Assembly (NCBI GenBank): GCA_031282925.1
Contig: JAITCT010000224.1
Location: forward strand, 1 to 5,076
DNA: 5,076 nt
Reading direction: 5' to 3'
Source: Dysgonamonadaceae bacterium
GTDB taxonomy: Bacteria; Bacteroidota; Bacteroidia; Bacteroidales; Azobacteroidaceae
Part shown: positions 1 to 5,076 of the stretch, piece by piece
Layout: every line of letters starts with the position of its first letter
Numbering within the stretch: the first letter of the stretch is position 1
Program-made: the position numbers and the translations under genes
The notes under the pieces: generated by a model
Told to the model about the DNA's origin: nothing
What the model saw: the letters and a program-made list of their open reading frames with translations, nothing else
Database searches by the model: none

Positions 1-677
1 AATTCGACGTGGAAAAATTCGGTTGCGACTGGGCATACACTATGGACGGCGGCGAAGCCGGGGAACTGGAATACGAAAATTTCAACGCGGCTGCCGCAAA
101 AGTAAAAATCAAAGGGCTGAATGTGCATCCGGGTTATGCGAAAAACAAAATGCGCAATGCCGGACTGATTGCAATGCAGTTTGCCGGAATGCTCCCTCCG
201 CAGGAATGTCCCGAACATACGGAAGGTTACGAAGGTTTCTTCCATCTGACCGGCATGACCGGCACGGTCGAAGAAGCCGAATTGTCTTATATCATTCGCG
301 ACCATGATGCTGCTAAATTTGAACGGCGTTTGAAACAATTGGAAGAAATTACCCGCTACCTGAATACGGTTTACCCAGATGCCATTCGGCTGGAAATCAA
401 ACAACAATACCGCAATATGCGGGAGATTGTCGAACCGCAAAAACACATAATCAATTTGGCGGTTAACGCGATGAAAGAGGCTGGCATTACGCCTGTCGTC
501 CGCCCGATTCGCGGTGGAACGGACGGTGCGCAGCTGTCGTTCAAAGGTTTGCCCTGTCCGAATATTTTTGCCGGCGGTCTGAATTTCCACGGACGCTACG
601 AATGGATTCCCGTGCAGTCGATGGAAAAAGCGGTGAAGGTGATTGTGAAAATAGCCGGGCTCTGTGAATTACATTAA
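1..677 (+). CDS. pepT: Peptidase T (tripeptide aminopeptidase), C-terminal part; 5' end outside window
   Basis: Cytoplasmic zinc aminopeptidase of the M20 family that releases the N-terminal residue of tripeptides. The reading frame is open from base 3 (first visible residues FDVEKFG), so the true start lies upstream; the GTG at base 9 is internal. About 224 residues are visible, against roughly 408 for the whole E. coli enzyme. Family landmarks in order are YTMDGG near visible residues 12-17, whose Asp (bases 45-47) matches a known zinc ligand; NVHPG in the dimerisation-domain region; [29 protein letters not shown]; and NFHGRYEW, whose His (bases 588-590) matches the last metal ligand. The other metal ligands and the catalytic Glu would lie before the window. 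No frameshift or internal stop is seen. The TAA stop overlaps the end of the convergent Uma2 gene by 9 bases, and no terminator hairpin follows it. The assignment is secure by motif match to E. coli PepT. Confidence 0.96.
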   Translation, partial: FDVEKFGCDWAYTMDGGEAGELEYENFNAAAAKVKIKGLNVHPGYAKNKMRNAGLIAMQFAGMLPPQECPEHTEGYEGFFHLTGMTGTVEEAELSYIIRDHDAAKFERRLKQLEEITRYLNTVYPDAIRLEIKQQYRNMREIVEPQKHIINLAVNAMKEAGITPVVRPIRGGTDGAQLSFKGLPCPNIFAGGLNFHGRYEWIPVQSMEKAVKVIVKIAGLCELH

Positions 678-1265
678 CCGAAACAATTCTTCCATATCAA
701 TTTCCAATCCCGGTAAACAATGCATGGGTGCTTTCGCTTTTCCGGTATATACAATGCCTTTGGCATAAGCGCTGTCTGCGCCGTCTTCCTGCAAAAGAAA
801 TACGGTAACGTCGCTTTTCGGCTCTACAACCCAATATTCTTTCACACCCGAAGCTTCATAAAGCCGGTACTTGTCGTTCAAATCATGCTTGCGCGTAGAG
901 GGAGAAAGCACTTCCACAATCATATCCGGTGCGCCGAGGCAGCCGCGTTCGTCCAGTTTTTCCGGATCACAGACCAGACAAATATCAGGTTGCACAACGG
1001 TATAAATCTTGTCATCTTCTTTTTCGCCGTTTTTCGGCAGGCGCACGTCAAAAGGAGCTGCAAAGACTTCACATTCTCCTTTGCGCCTGTTAACATAATT
1101 GTACATGGCGTTGTAAATTCTCCCGCTTATCCTTGCATGAGGCATGGATGCTGCTGGCGACATCATTTTGATAAAGCCTTCAATCAGTTCGCGGCGCGTG
1201 TCGTCCCACCATGTCATATAGTCGGCGTAAGTATAGCGCCGGTTCATATCCAATGTCAGTTCCAT
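669..1265 (-). CDS. Uma2 family PD-(D/E)XK nuclease-like protein (DUF820)
   Basis: A 198-residue protein of the Uma2 family, a restriction-endonuclease-like fold whose biological role is largely unknown. Visible landmarks are RRELIEG (24-30) and MSP (35-37) at the N-terminus, then PFDVRL (71-76), QPDI (92-95), [12 protein letters not shown] (113-124), [10 protein letters not shown] (128-137) and [10 protein letters not shown] (140-149). The likely active-site acids are D94 and E118, with K132 as a candidate lysine; this assignment is by analogy with the PD-(D/E)XK fold. The length is normal for the family and the gene looks intact. ATG at 1265 gives a full N-terminus, with a second in-frame Met at residue 7. 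No Shine-Dalgarno sequence is seen. It lies 24 bases after the methyltransferase fusion on the same strand, so co-transcription is plausible, and its stop overlaps pepT. Uma2 genes often occur as scattered single copies, so a joint role with the methyltransferase is only a possibility. Confidence 0.9.
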   Translation of the reverse strand: MELTLDMNRRYTYADYMTWWDDTRRELIEGFIKMMSPAASMPHARISGRIYNAMYNYVNRRKGECEVFAAPFDVRLPKNGEKEDDKIYTVVQPDICLVCDPEKLDERGCLGAPDMIVEVLSPSTRKHDLNDKYRLYEASGVKEYWVVEPKSDVTVFLLQEDGADSAYAKGIVYTGKAKAPMHCLPGLEIDMEELFRLM

Positions 1266-1289
1266 ACGTGGACAATATAATTACTATAT

Positions 1290-2591
1290 TCATATTTTCT
1301 GAACTAAGACCCTTCTAAAGCATTTTTTACCATTTACAAACGCTACGTAAGATTCATTTTCTTCAATAATTTTATATCCTTTTTCCAATAAACCATTGAG
1401 TATCGGACGGGCAGAAACGGCAAAAGGTTTTTTAATGTTGCTTGGAATGTAGCAATTATCAACCAGCAAGGTTTTTGAGTCATCATATTTTTTATGTTTT
1501 TCGGGAATATCTTTTAACGGCATAATTTTTAGCAGTTCATATTTCGGTCTGTCTTTTATAGGAAAATTCGTGTACCAATGACCGGCCGCATCCGTAAGCT
1601 GTCTTTTGGGATTTAGAAAATAATCCACACGATTGTATCCCGCCCATATTCTGTTATCTTTGAAATAGGGGATAAATGCCGGTGTAATCGGGTTTATTAT
1701 GTTAGATATGATTATAAACTTTTTCCCACTTTTAATGGTGATTTCCCAATAATCAATTGCTCTTGAGAACGGCGGATTAGTGCATACAATATCCGCTTCT
1801 TCCCTCAGTATTTTTAAAGACAATGGATGGTCAAAACTGCCGTCATAACCTTTGGGATAATCTTTATGTATGTTTTCACCGTCTGTCGTATAGGATATGT
1901 ATGCAACATATGCTTTCAATCCTTGATTAAACAAATCAACTTTTCCTGCATAATGCGTACAAATCAGCTTTTTTAAGCCCAGTTCCTTGAAATGCTTCCT
2001 GAAATAGAGCGCAAATGCGGAATTTTTCCTGTCGTCTGCATTGTCAACCGCATCATCGCAGTTGCAAAATACAATTTTATTTTCCCAAATGCTTTTATCA
2101 TACATTGACAGCTCTTTCTCCACGTCTTCGTAGCGGGTATAAAACTCGTCGTTCTTAACCATTTGCGCCTTTTGCAGTAAGTCTTTCGAAGAAAGTCCGC
2201 GTTCTTTTAGTGATGGCGTTGCCTTTTTTACAGTTTTTACAACCGGTTTATTTTCTTCCGTTTTAATAAATATTTCTTCAACAAAAAGTTTGTGGGATTT
2301 GATAAAATTTACATAATCATCGAACAAATCATCGTTGAAAAAATATATTTCCCTGCTTTTTTTCTCTCTGAATTTGGAAAATCCGGCTTTAATCTCTTTT
2401 TCCACCGCTGCCATATCGGAAACTTCGCAGGTGAATAAAAATCTGTAAAAATTTTCCTGCGATTTGCCCGTCATGCTGTTATATTCGTTCAGCCGCCGTT
2501 CCAAATTATCCGTTTTGCCGATTTTGCATTTCGACGGCTCTAACGATGCCTGAACGATATAAATGTACTGTTTTGATTTGTCGTTTTCCAT
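1290..2591 (-). CDS. Fusion protein: GIY-YIG-type (T5orf172/MUG113-like) domain plus EcoRI-type adenine-specific DNA methyltransferase
   Basis: A 433-residue two-domain protein. Residues about 8-100 resemble the T5orf172/MUG113 branch of the GIY-YIG nuclease superfamily: YIYIV at 9-13, CKIGKT at 22-27, ERRL at 31-34, E64 in a helix ending GFSKFR (70-75), and REIYFF (80-85), where E81 is the candidate metal-binding Glu. A Lys (K68) stands where related proteins often have His. A Lys-rich linker (about 110-140) follows. Residues about 141-433 match the modification methylase EcoRI family: KNDEFYT (146-152), CNCDD (176-180), LGLKKLI (204-210) and the catalytic NPPF (272-275). This family transfers methyl from S-adenosylmethionine to N6 of adenine; the target site cannot be predicted here. 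M.EcoRI itself is about 326 residues, so the first 130 or so are an addition. The start at 2591 is preceded by an A-rich, Shine-Dalgarno-free leader 21 bases after the speA stop. The gene is more A/T-rich than its neighbours. No separate EcoRI-like restriction gene is visible. Confidence 0.88.
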   Translation of the reverse strand: MENDKSKQYIYIVQASLEPSKCKIGKTDNLERRLNEYNSMTGKSQENFYRFLFTCEVSDMAAVEKEIKAGFSKFREKKSREIYFFNDDLFDDYVNFIKSHKLFVEEIFIKTEENKPVVKTVKKATPSLKERGLSSKDLLQKAQMVKNDEFYTRYEDVEKELSMYDKSIWENKIVFCNCDDAVDNADDRKNSAFALYFRKHFKELGLKKLICTHYAGKVDLFNQGLKAYVAYISYTTDGENIHKDYPKGYDGSFDHPLSLKILREEADIVCTNPPFSRAIDYWEITIKSGKKFIIISNIINPITPAFIPYFKDNRIWAGYNRVDYFLNPKRQLTDAAGHWYTNFPIKDRPKYELLKIMPLKDIPEKHKKYDDSKTLLVDNCYIPSNIKKPFAVSARPILNGLLEKGYKIIEENESYVAFVNGKKCFRRVLVQKI

Positions 2592-2612
2592 AATTTTTGT
2601 TTTATCTGTTTT

Positions 2613-4505
2613 TTACTCCAGATAAGTATAGCCGTAAAGTCCCGACCGGTAATTGGAAAGGAACTCCCGCCCTTCCTCCACCGAGATTTTACCTTCTTTC
2701 ATAGACGACGTTACCCAGGACTCAACGTTGCGAACCAGTTTTTTCGGGCTGTATTCCACATATTCCAACACATCGGCAATCGTTTCGCCGTCAATCACCT
2801 GCTCAATCTGATAACTGTCTTTATTCACGGAAATATGTACGGCATTCGTATCGCCGAACAAATTATGCAAATCGCCCAGTATTTCCTGATAAGCGCCAAC
2901 CAGGAATACGCCGATATAATACGATTCTTTCCTGTTCAGTGCATGTACCGGCAAATGATAAGTATAATTCATCATGTTGATGAAATTGTCGATTTTACCG
3001 TCCGAATCGCAGGTAATATCCTGAAGAGTAGCCGTCCGGTTCGGCTTTTCGTCCAGCCGCGTAATCGGGACAATCGGGAAAACCTGGTCGATTGCCCATG
3101 AATCGGGCAGGGACTGGAACAGGGAAAAATTACAGAAATATTTGTCTGGCAACATCTTGGAAATTTTCCGGAGTTCTTCGGGCGCATGTTTCATATTCAT
3201 TGCCATCTGCTGGACTTCGCGGGCAATAGACCAGTAAAGTTTTTCGACCTGTGCGCGGGTAATCAAATCCAACATGCCCAGGCTGAACAAATCAAGCGAT
3301 TCTTCCCTGATTTGCTGGGCGTCGTGCCAGGTTTCAATCAGGCGGGGCTGGTTCATTTCGTCCCACAATTTATACAGTTCTTTCACCAGTTCGTGCGCAT
3401 CTTCCGGCAATGCTTCGTTTTCGTCCCATTCGGGTAAAGTCGTGGTTTCCAGTACCTGAAACACCAGCACGGAATGATGAGCCGTTAACGAGCGCCCCGA
3501 TTCGGTGATAATGTTCGGCTGCGGAATATTATTTTTAATGCAGGCGTCCGCTAAAGTAGAAATGGAATCGTTGACGTATTCCTGAATCGAATAATTCATA
3601 CTGCTTTCGCTTCCCGACGAGCGCGTGCCGTCGTAATCTACGCCCAATCCTCCGCCAATATCCACAAATTCGATGGAATAACCCAAAAGGCGCAGTTGCA
3701 CGTAAAACTGCGAAGCCTCGCGCAAAGCGTTTTTGATGCGGCGGATTTTAGTTATCTGGCTTCCGATATGAAAATGGATCAGCTTCAGGCAGTCTTCCAT
3801 TTTGTTTTTCACAAGGAAATCAAGCGCGTCTAAAAGTTCGCTTGACGAAAGTCCGAATTTGCTCACATCGCCGCCCGATTCTTCCCATTTGCCGCTTCCC
3901 GCACTTGCCAGTTTGATACGGATTCCGATATTGGGGCGGATTTTCAACTTCTTGGCTAACTCCCCGATAAGTATCAGTTCGTTTAATTTTTCCACAACGA
4001 TAAGAATCCTTTTGCCCATTTTCTGAGCCAAAAGCGCCAGCTGGATATAATCCTCGTCTTTATAGCCATTGCAAATAATCAGCGAATCGGGACTTGTATT
4101 AATCGCCAGTATAGCGTGCAGCTCCGGTTTTGAACCGGCCTCCAGCCCGATATTGAATTTCTTCCCGTGGCTTACGATTTCTTCCACCACCTGGCGCATC
4201 TGGTTGACTTTTATCGGATAAATGATAAAAGTCTGCGCTTTGTAATCATATTCTTCCGCCGCAATTTTAAAACAGTTGGAAATTTTTTCGATACGGTTAT
4301 CCAGAATATCCGAAAAACGCAATAAAACAGGCGCTTCTACATCCCTGAGTACCAATTCGTCCATCAGTTCTTTCAAATCAACTTGCGCACCTCCTTTTTT
4401 GGGAGTAACCGTAATATGCCCTTTCTCGTTAATGGAAAAATAATCTAGCCCCCAACCGTGGATGTTATACAATTCGGCCGAATCTTCCACCCGCCATTTT
4501 CTCAT
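2613..4505 (-). CDS. speA: Biosynthetic arginine decarboxylase
   Basis: Pyridoxal-phosphate enzyme that converts arginine to agmatine and CO2, the first step of the agmatine route to putrescine and spermidine; cytoplasmic. The 630 residues match the usual length of bacterial SpeA, a fold-type III (alanine racemase-like barrel) decarboxylase. Key motifs are YPIKVNQ (96-102), with K99 the PLP-binding lysine; GLEAGSKPEL (120-129); HFHIGSQ (244-250); the phosphate-binding glycine loop DIGGGLGVDYDG (282-293); ESGR (335-338); the SpeA-typical SLFQSLPDSWAIDQ segment (461-474); and DITCDSDG (496-503), where C499 is the likely catalytic cysteine of the second half-site. The barrel, helical insert and C-terminal beta domain are all present, with no frameshift. 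ATG at 4505 starts the conserved MRKW...YNIHGWG N-terminus. No Shine-Dalgarno sequence precedes it; the leader is A/T-rich. It is the first gene of a same-strand row of three and lies about 155 bases from a palindromic transposon remnant. Confidence 0.97.
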   Translation of the reverse strand: MRKWRVEDSAELYNIHGWGLDYFSINEKGHITVTPKKGGAQVDLKELMDELVLRDVEAPVLLRFSDILDNRIEKISNCFKIAAEEYDYKAQTFIIYPIKVNQMRQVVEEIVSHGKKFNIGLEAGSKPELHAILAINTSPDSLIICNGYKDEDYIQLALLAQKMGKRILIVVEKLNELILIGELAKKLKIRPNIGIRIKLASAGSGKWEESGGDVSKFGLSSSELLDALDFLVKNKMEDCLKLIHFHIGSQITKIRRIKNALREASQFYVQLRLLGYSIEFVDIGGGLGVDYDGTRSSGSESSMNYSIQEYVNDSISTLADACIKNNIPQPNIITESGRSLTAHHSVLVFQVLETTTLPEWDENEALPEDAHELVKELYKLWDEMNQPRLIETWHDAQQIREESLDLFSLGMLDLITRAQVEKLYWSIAREVQQMAMNMKHAPEELRKISKMLPDKYFCNFSLFQSLPDSWAIDQVFPIVPITRLDEKPNRTATLQDITCDSDGKIDNFINMMNYTYHLPVHALNRKESYYIGVFLVGAYQEILGDLHNLFGDTNAVHISVNKDSYQIEQVIDGETIADVLEYVEYSPKKLVRNVESWVTSSMKEGKISVEEGREFLSNYRSGLYGYTYLE

Positions 4506-4519
4506 TGTTGCAAAATTTA

Positions 4520-4548
4520 AAAATATAAATCAGGTGCGAAATTACAAA
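4520..4548 (-). promoter_or_regulatory. Candidate Bacteroidota-type promoter of speA (weak)
   Basis: On the minus strand, TTTG (4548-4545) is followed after 17 bases by TATATTTT (4527-4520). This resembles the Bacteroidota -33 TTTG / -7 TAnnTTTG pattern with one mismatch at the end of the -7 element and a spacer slightly shorter than usual. Transcription would start very close to the speA ATG. The region is so A/T-rich that other weak matches exist, for example TAATTTCG at 4544-4537, so the exact position is uncertain. Confidence 0.28.
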
Positions 4549-4633
4549 AAAAAATCGAATGATGGAAAGATTTTACGGAAGGAGCCAATGCAAACGCATC
4601 TTAAATTGTTAATATTTTCAATAAATAATTAAT

Positions 4634-4644
4634 TCAAGTTGCTA
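4634..4644. repeat. Direct repeat TCAAGTTGCTA, left copy
   Basis: The 11-base word TCAAGTTGCTA occurs here and again, in the same orientation, at 5065-5075. With three more bases on the left, the match is 13 of 14 (AATTCAAG... against AACTCAAG...). It lies 16 bases outside the left tip of the palindrome, while the right copy lies 5 bases outside the right tip. It could be an old target-site duplication or part of a second nested element. It is followed by a small perfect palindrome, AATAATATTATT (4644-4655). Confidence 0.55.
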
Positions 4645-4660
4645 ATAATATTATTTACCA

Positions 4661-4851
4661 TTTAAATACTAAATAAAAAGTCAATCCGTTAATAATGTGT
4701 ATTTCACGCACAAAAAAACAGATTGACCATGGTTATAAAAACCGTTGCAATATACGCATTTTTTGATGATATATTGAAATCTATGCGTTATCAAGAGCCC
4801 GTACATCGCAAAGTAAACGATGCGGAGACAGCTACCGTTCTCCTTCCTGCC
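4661..4851 (+). repeat. Left arm of the long inverted repeat
   Basis: This arm pairs with 4867-5059. From 4661 to 4764 it equals the reverse complement of the right arm, except for a run of 7 A instead of 8 (4712-4718) and a run of 6 T instead of 7 (4759-4764). From 4765 on, identity drops abruptly to about 70%. The arm ends with CTTCCTGCC (4843-4851), an exact inverse of GGCAGGAAG at 4867-4875. Both tips contain the same candidate start site, ATG inside CCATGG. Confidence 0.9.
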
Positions 4852-4866
4852 GCCATGTATTTTGGT
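4729..4866 (+). pseudogene. Transposase N-terminal fragment, left half (truncated)
   Basis: From ATG at 4729 the frame reads MVIKTVAIYAFFDDILKSM, then continues through NDAETATV and ends the recognisable part at MYFGG near the palindrome centre. The DAE...YFGG spacing resembles the N-terminal region of IS982-type transposases of Bacteroidota, about 45 residues out of a protein that is normally several hundred residues long. The DDE catalytic domain is absent. Beyond about base 4866 the frame stays open to 4986 but only reads the antisense of the right arm, so the 87-residue ORF (84 from this ATG) is not a credible protein. The family assignment is from memory of the motif and is moderate. Confidence 0.55.
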
Positions 4867-4990
4867 GGCAGGAAGTATAACTGTAATGAGTTCTGCATCA
4901 GTTGTTTTACGGTTTACAGGCTCTTTATGTTGCATAGACTTCAAAATACCGTCAAAAAAATGCGTATATTGCAACGGTTTTTATAACCAT
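4852..4990 (-). pseudogene. Transposase N-terminal fragment, right half (truncated and frameshifted)
   Basis: Read leftward from ATG at 4990-4988, the same leader and first 12 codons appear (MVIKTVAIYAFF). A run of 7 T instead of 6 then puts TGA in frame at 4954-4952. The downstream homologous part (FFDGILKSM, EPVNRKTTDAE, ILPA) is in another frame, reachable only from a TTG at 4974. The recognisable homology ends at the palindrome centre. It is therefore a broken copy of the same gene start as the left half. An ORF of 97 residues continues to 4681, but past the centre it is only antisense to the left arm. Confidence 0.55.
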
Positions 4991-5059
4991 GGTCAATCTG
5001 TTTTTTTTGTGCGTGAAATACACATTATTAACGGATTGACTTTTTATTTAGTATTTAAA
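4867..5059 (-). repeat. Right arm of the long inverted repeat
   Basis: Reverse complement partner of 4661-4851 and two bases longer because of the two homopolymer differences (8 versus 7 A, 7 versus 6 T on the reading strand). The 15 bases between the arms (4852-4866) would form a loop that is itself partly self-complementary. Transcribed on either strand, the two arms would fold into one very long hairpin. Confidence 0.9.
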
Positions 5060-5064
5060 ATAAC

Positions 5065-5075
5065 TCAAGTTGCTA
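5065..5075. repeat. Direct repeat TCAAGTTGCTA, right copy
   Basis: Same-orientation copy of the word at 4634-4644, ending one base before the window edge, so its extent to the right cannot be judged. Confidence 0.55.
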
Positions 5076-5076
5076 T

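Larger units (their letters stand above)
4661..5059. mobile_element. Palindromic MITE-like element made of two head-to-head insertion-sequence 5' ends
   Basis: The whole 399-bp stretch is one near-continuous inverted repeat: base 4661 pairs with 5059, and the symmetry runs through the centre at about 4859. The outer 105 or so bases of each half are identical except for two 1-base homopolymer length differences. The inner 87 bases of each half (4765-4851 against 4953-4867) are about 70% identical by hand alignment (61 of 87) without gaps. Each half, read inward, consists of a tip, a short leader, an ATG inside CCATGG, and about 45 codons resembling the N-terminus of a transposase (FFDDILK, DAE, MYFGG). 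No complete transposase is present, so the element could only move with help from a related IS elsewhere in the genome. The transposase family is probably IS982-like, inferred from the DAE...YFGG pattern. True outer limits are uncertain; direct repeats outside may mark them. Confidence 0.8.

Noticed and set aside
1..5. Window begins with AATTC, and I saw no full GAATTC site in the window, which might suggest avoidance of the EcoRI site
   Set aside because: Only about one such site is expected in 5 kb by chance, and the methylase's target is unknown, so this carries no weight.
720..1280. A 186-codon open frame on the plus strand
   Set aside because: It lies wholly opposite the well-supported Uma2 gene and its translation has no recognisable motif, so it is an antisense shadow.
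1266..1289. A separate promoter for the Uma2 gene in the 24-base gap
   Set aside because: The gap is A/T-rich with a TATATTG-like stretch, but I cannot find a convincing -33/-7 pair.
2835..4026. Several open frames of 61-88 codons inside speA, on both strands
   Set aside because: They overlap the conserved speA frame and show no family features; they arise from its codon composition.
4843..4875. CTTCCTGCC...GGCAGGAAG as a stand-alone terminator hairpin
   Set aside because: It is the centre of the long palindrome, has no T-run after it, and terminates no intact gene.
4681..4986. Two opposing small ORFs of 87 and 97 codons that could look like a pair of similar small proteins
   Set aside because: Only the first 45 or so residues of each resemble each other and a transposase N-terminus; the remainder is antisense of the opposite palindrome arm. 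They are better explained as two truncated copies of one gene start.
4661..5059. CRISPR array or tandem repeat
   Set aside because: There are only two copies, inverted, with no regular spacers.

Overview
The window looks like chromosome of a member of the Bacteroidota, probably Bacteroidales. This rests on the 630-residue SpeA of the type common in that phylum, moderate-to-low G+C, A/T-rich leaders without a Shine-Dalgarno sequence, and a transposon remnant resembling transposases familiar from Bacteroidota. The species cannot be named from the sequence alone.

Layout, left to right. Bases 1-677 (+) hold the C-terminal half of peptidase T (pepT), cut by the window edge. Three genes on the minus strand follow; in their own transcription order they are speA (4505-2613, arginine decarboxylase), a 433-residue fusion of an N-terminal GIY-YIG-type domain (T5orf172/MUG113-like) with a C-terminal EcoRI-type adenine-specific DNA methyltransferase (2591-1290), and a Uma2-family PD-(D/E)XK nuclease-like protein (1265-669). 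The gaps between them are only 21 and 24 bases and hold no visible terminator, so they may be co-transcribed. The last gene runs into the end of pepT, with a 9-base tail-to-tail overlap.

Bases 4506-5076 contain no intact gene. They hold the A/T-rich leader of speA and, at 4661-5059, a palindrome of about 400 bp. Each half begins with a virtually identical tip of about 105 bp and continues into the first 45 or so codons of a transposase-like gene. The two halves face each other and meet at about base 4859. This is an insertion-sequence derivative: two 5' ends joined head to head, with no complete transposase. It lies within about 160 bp of the speA start codon. An 11-base direct repeat (TCAAGTTGCTA) lies outside it on both sides.

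Functionally, PepT (tripeptide hydrolysis) and SpeA (first step of agmatine/polyamine synthesis) are housekeeping genes. The methyltransferase fusion and the Uma2 gene look like accessory DNA-modification or nuclease genes. The methyltransferase gene is visibly more A/T-rich than speA and pepT, which fits later acquisition. The two points most worth following are the single-chain GIY-YIG plus EcoRI-type methyltransferase architecture and the head-to-head transposon-end palindrome.
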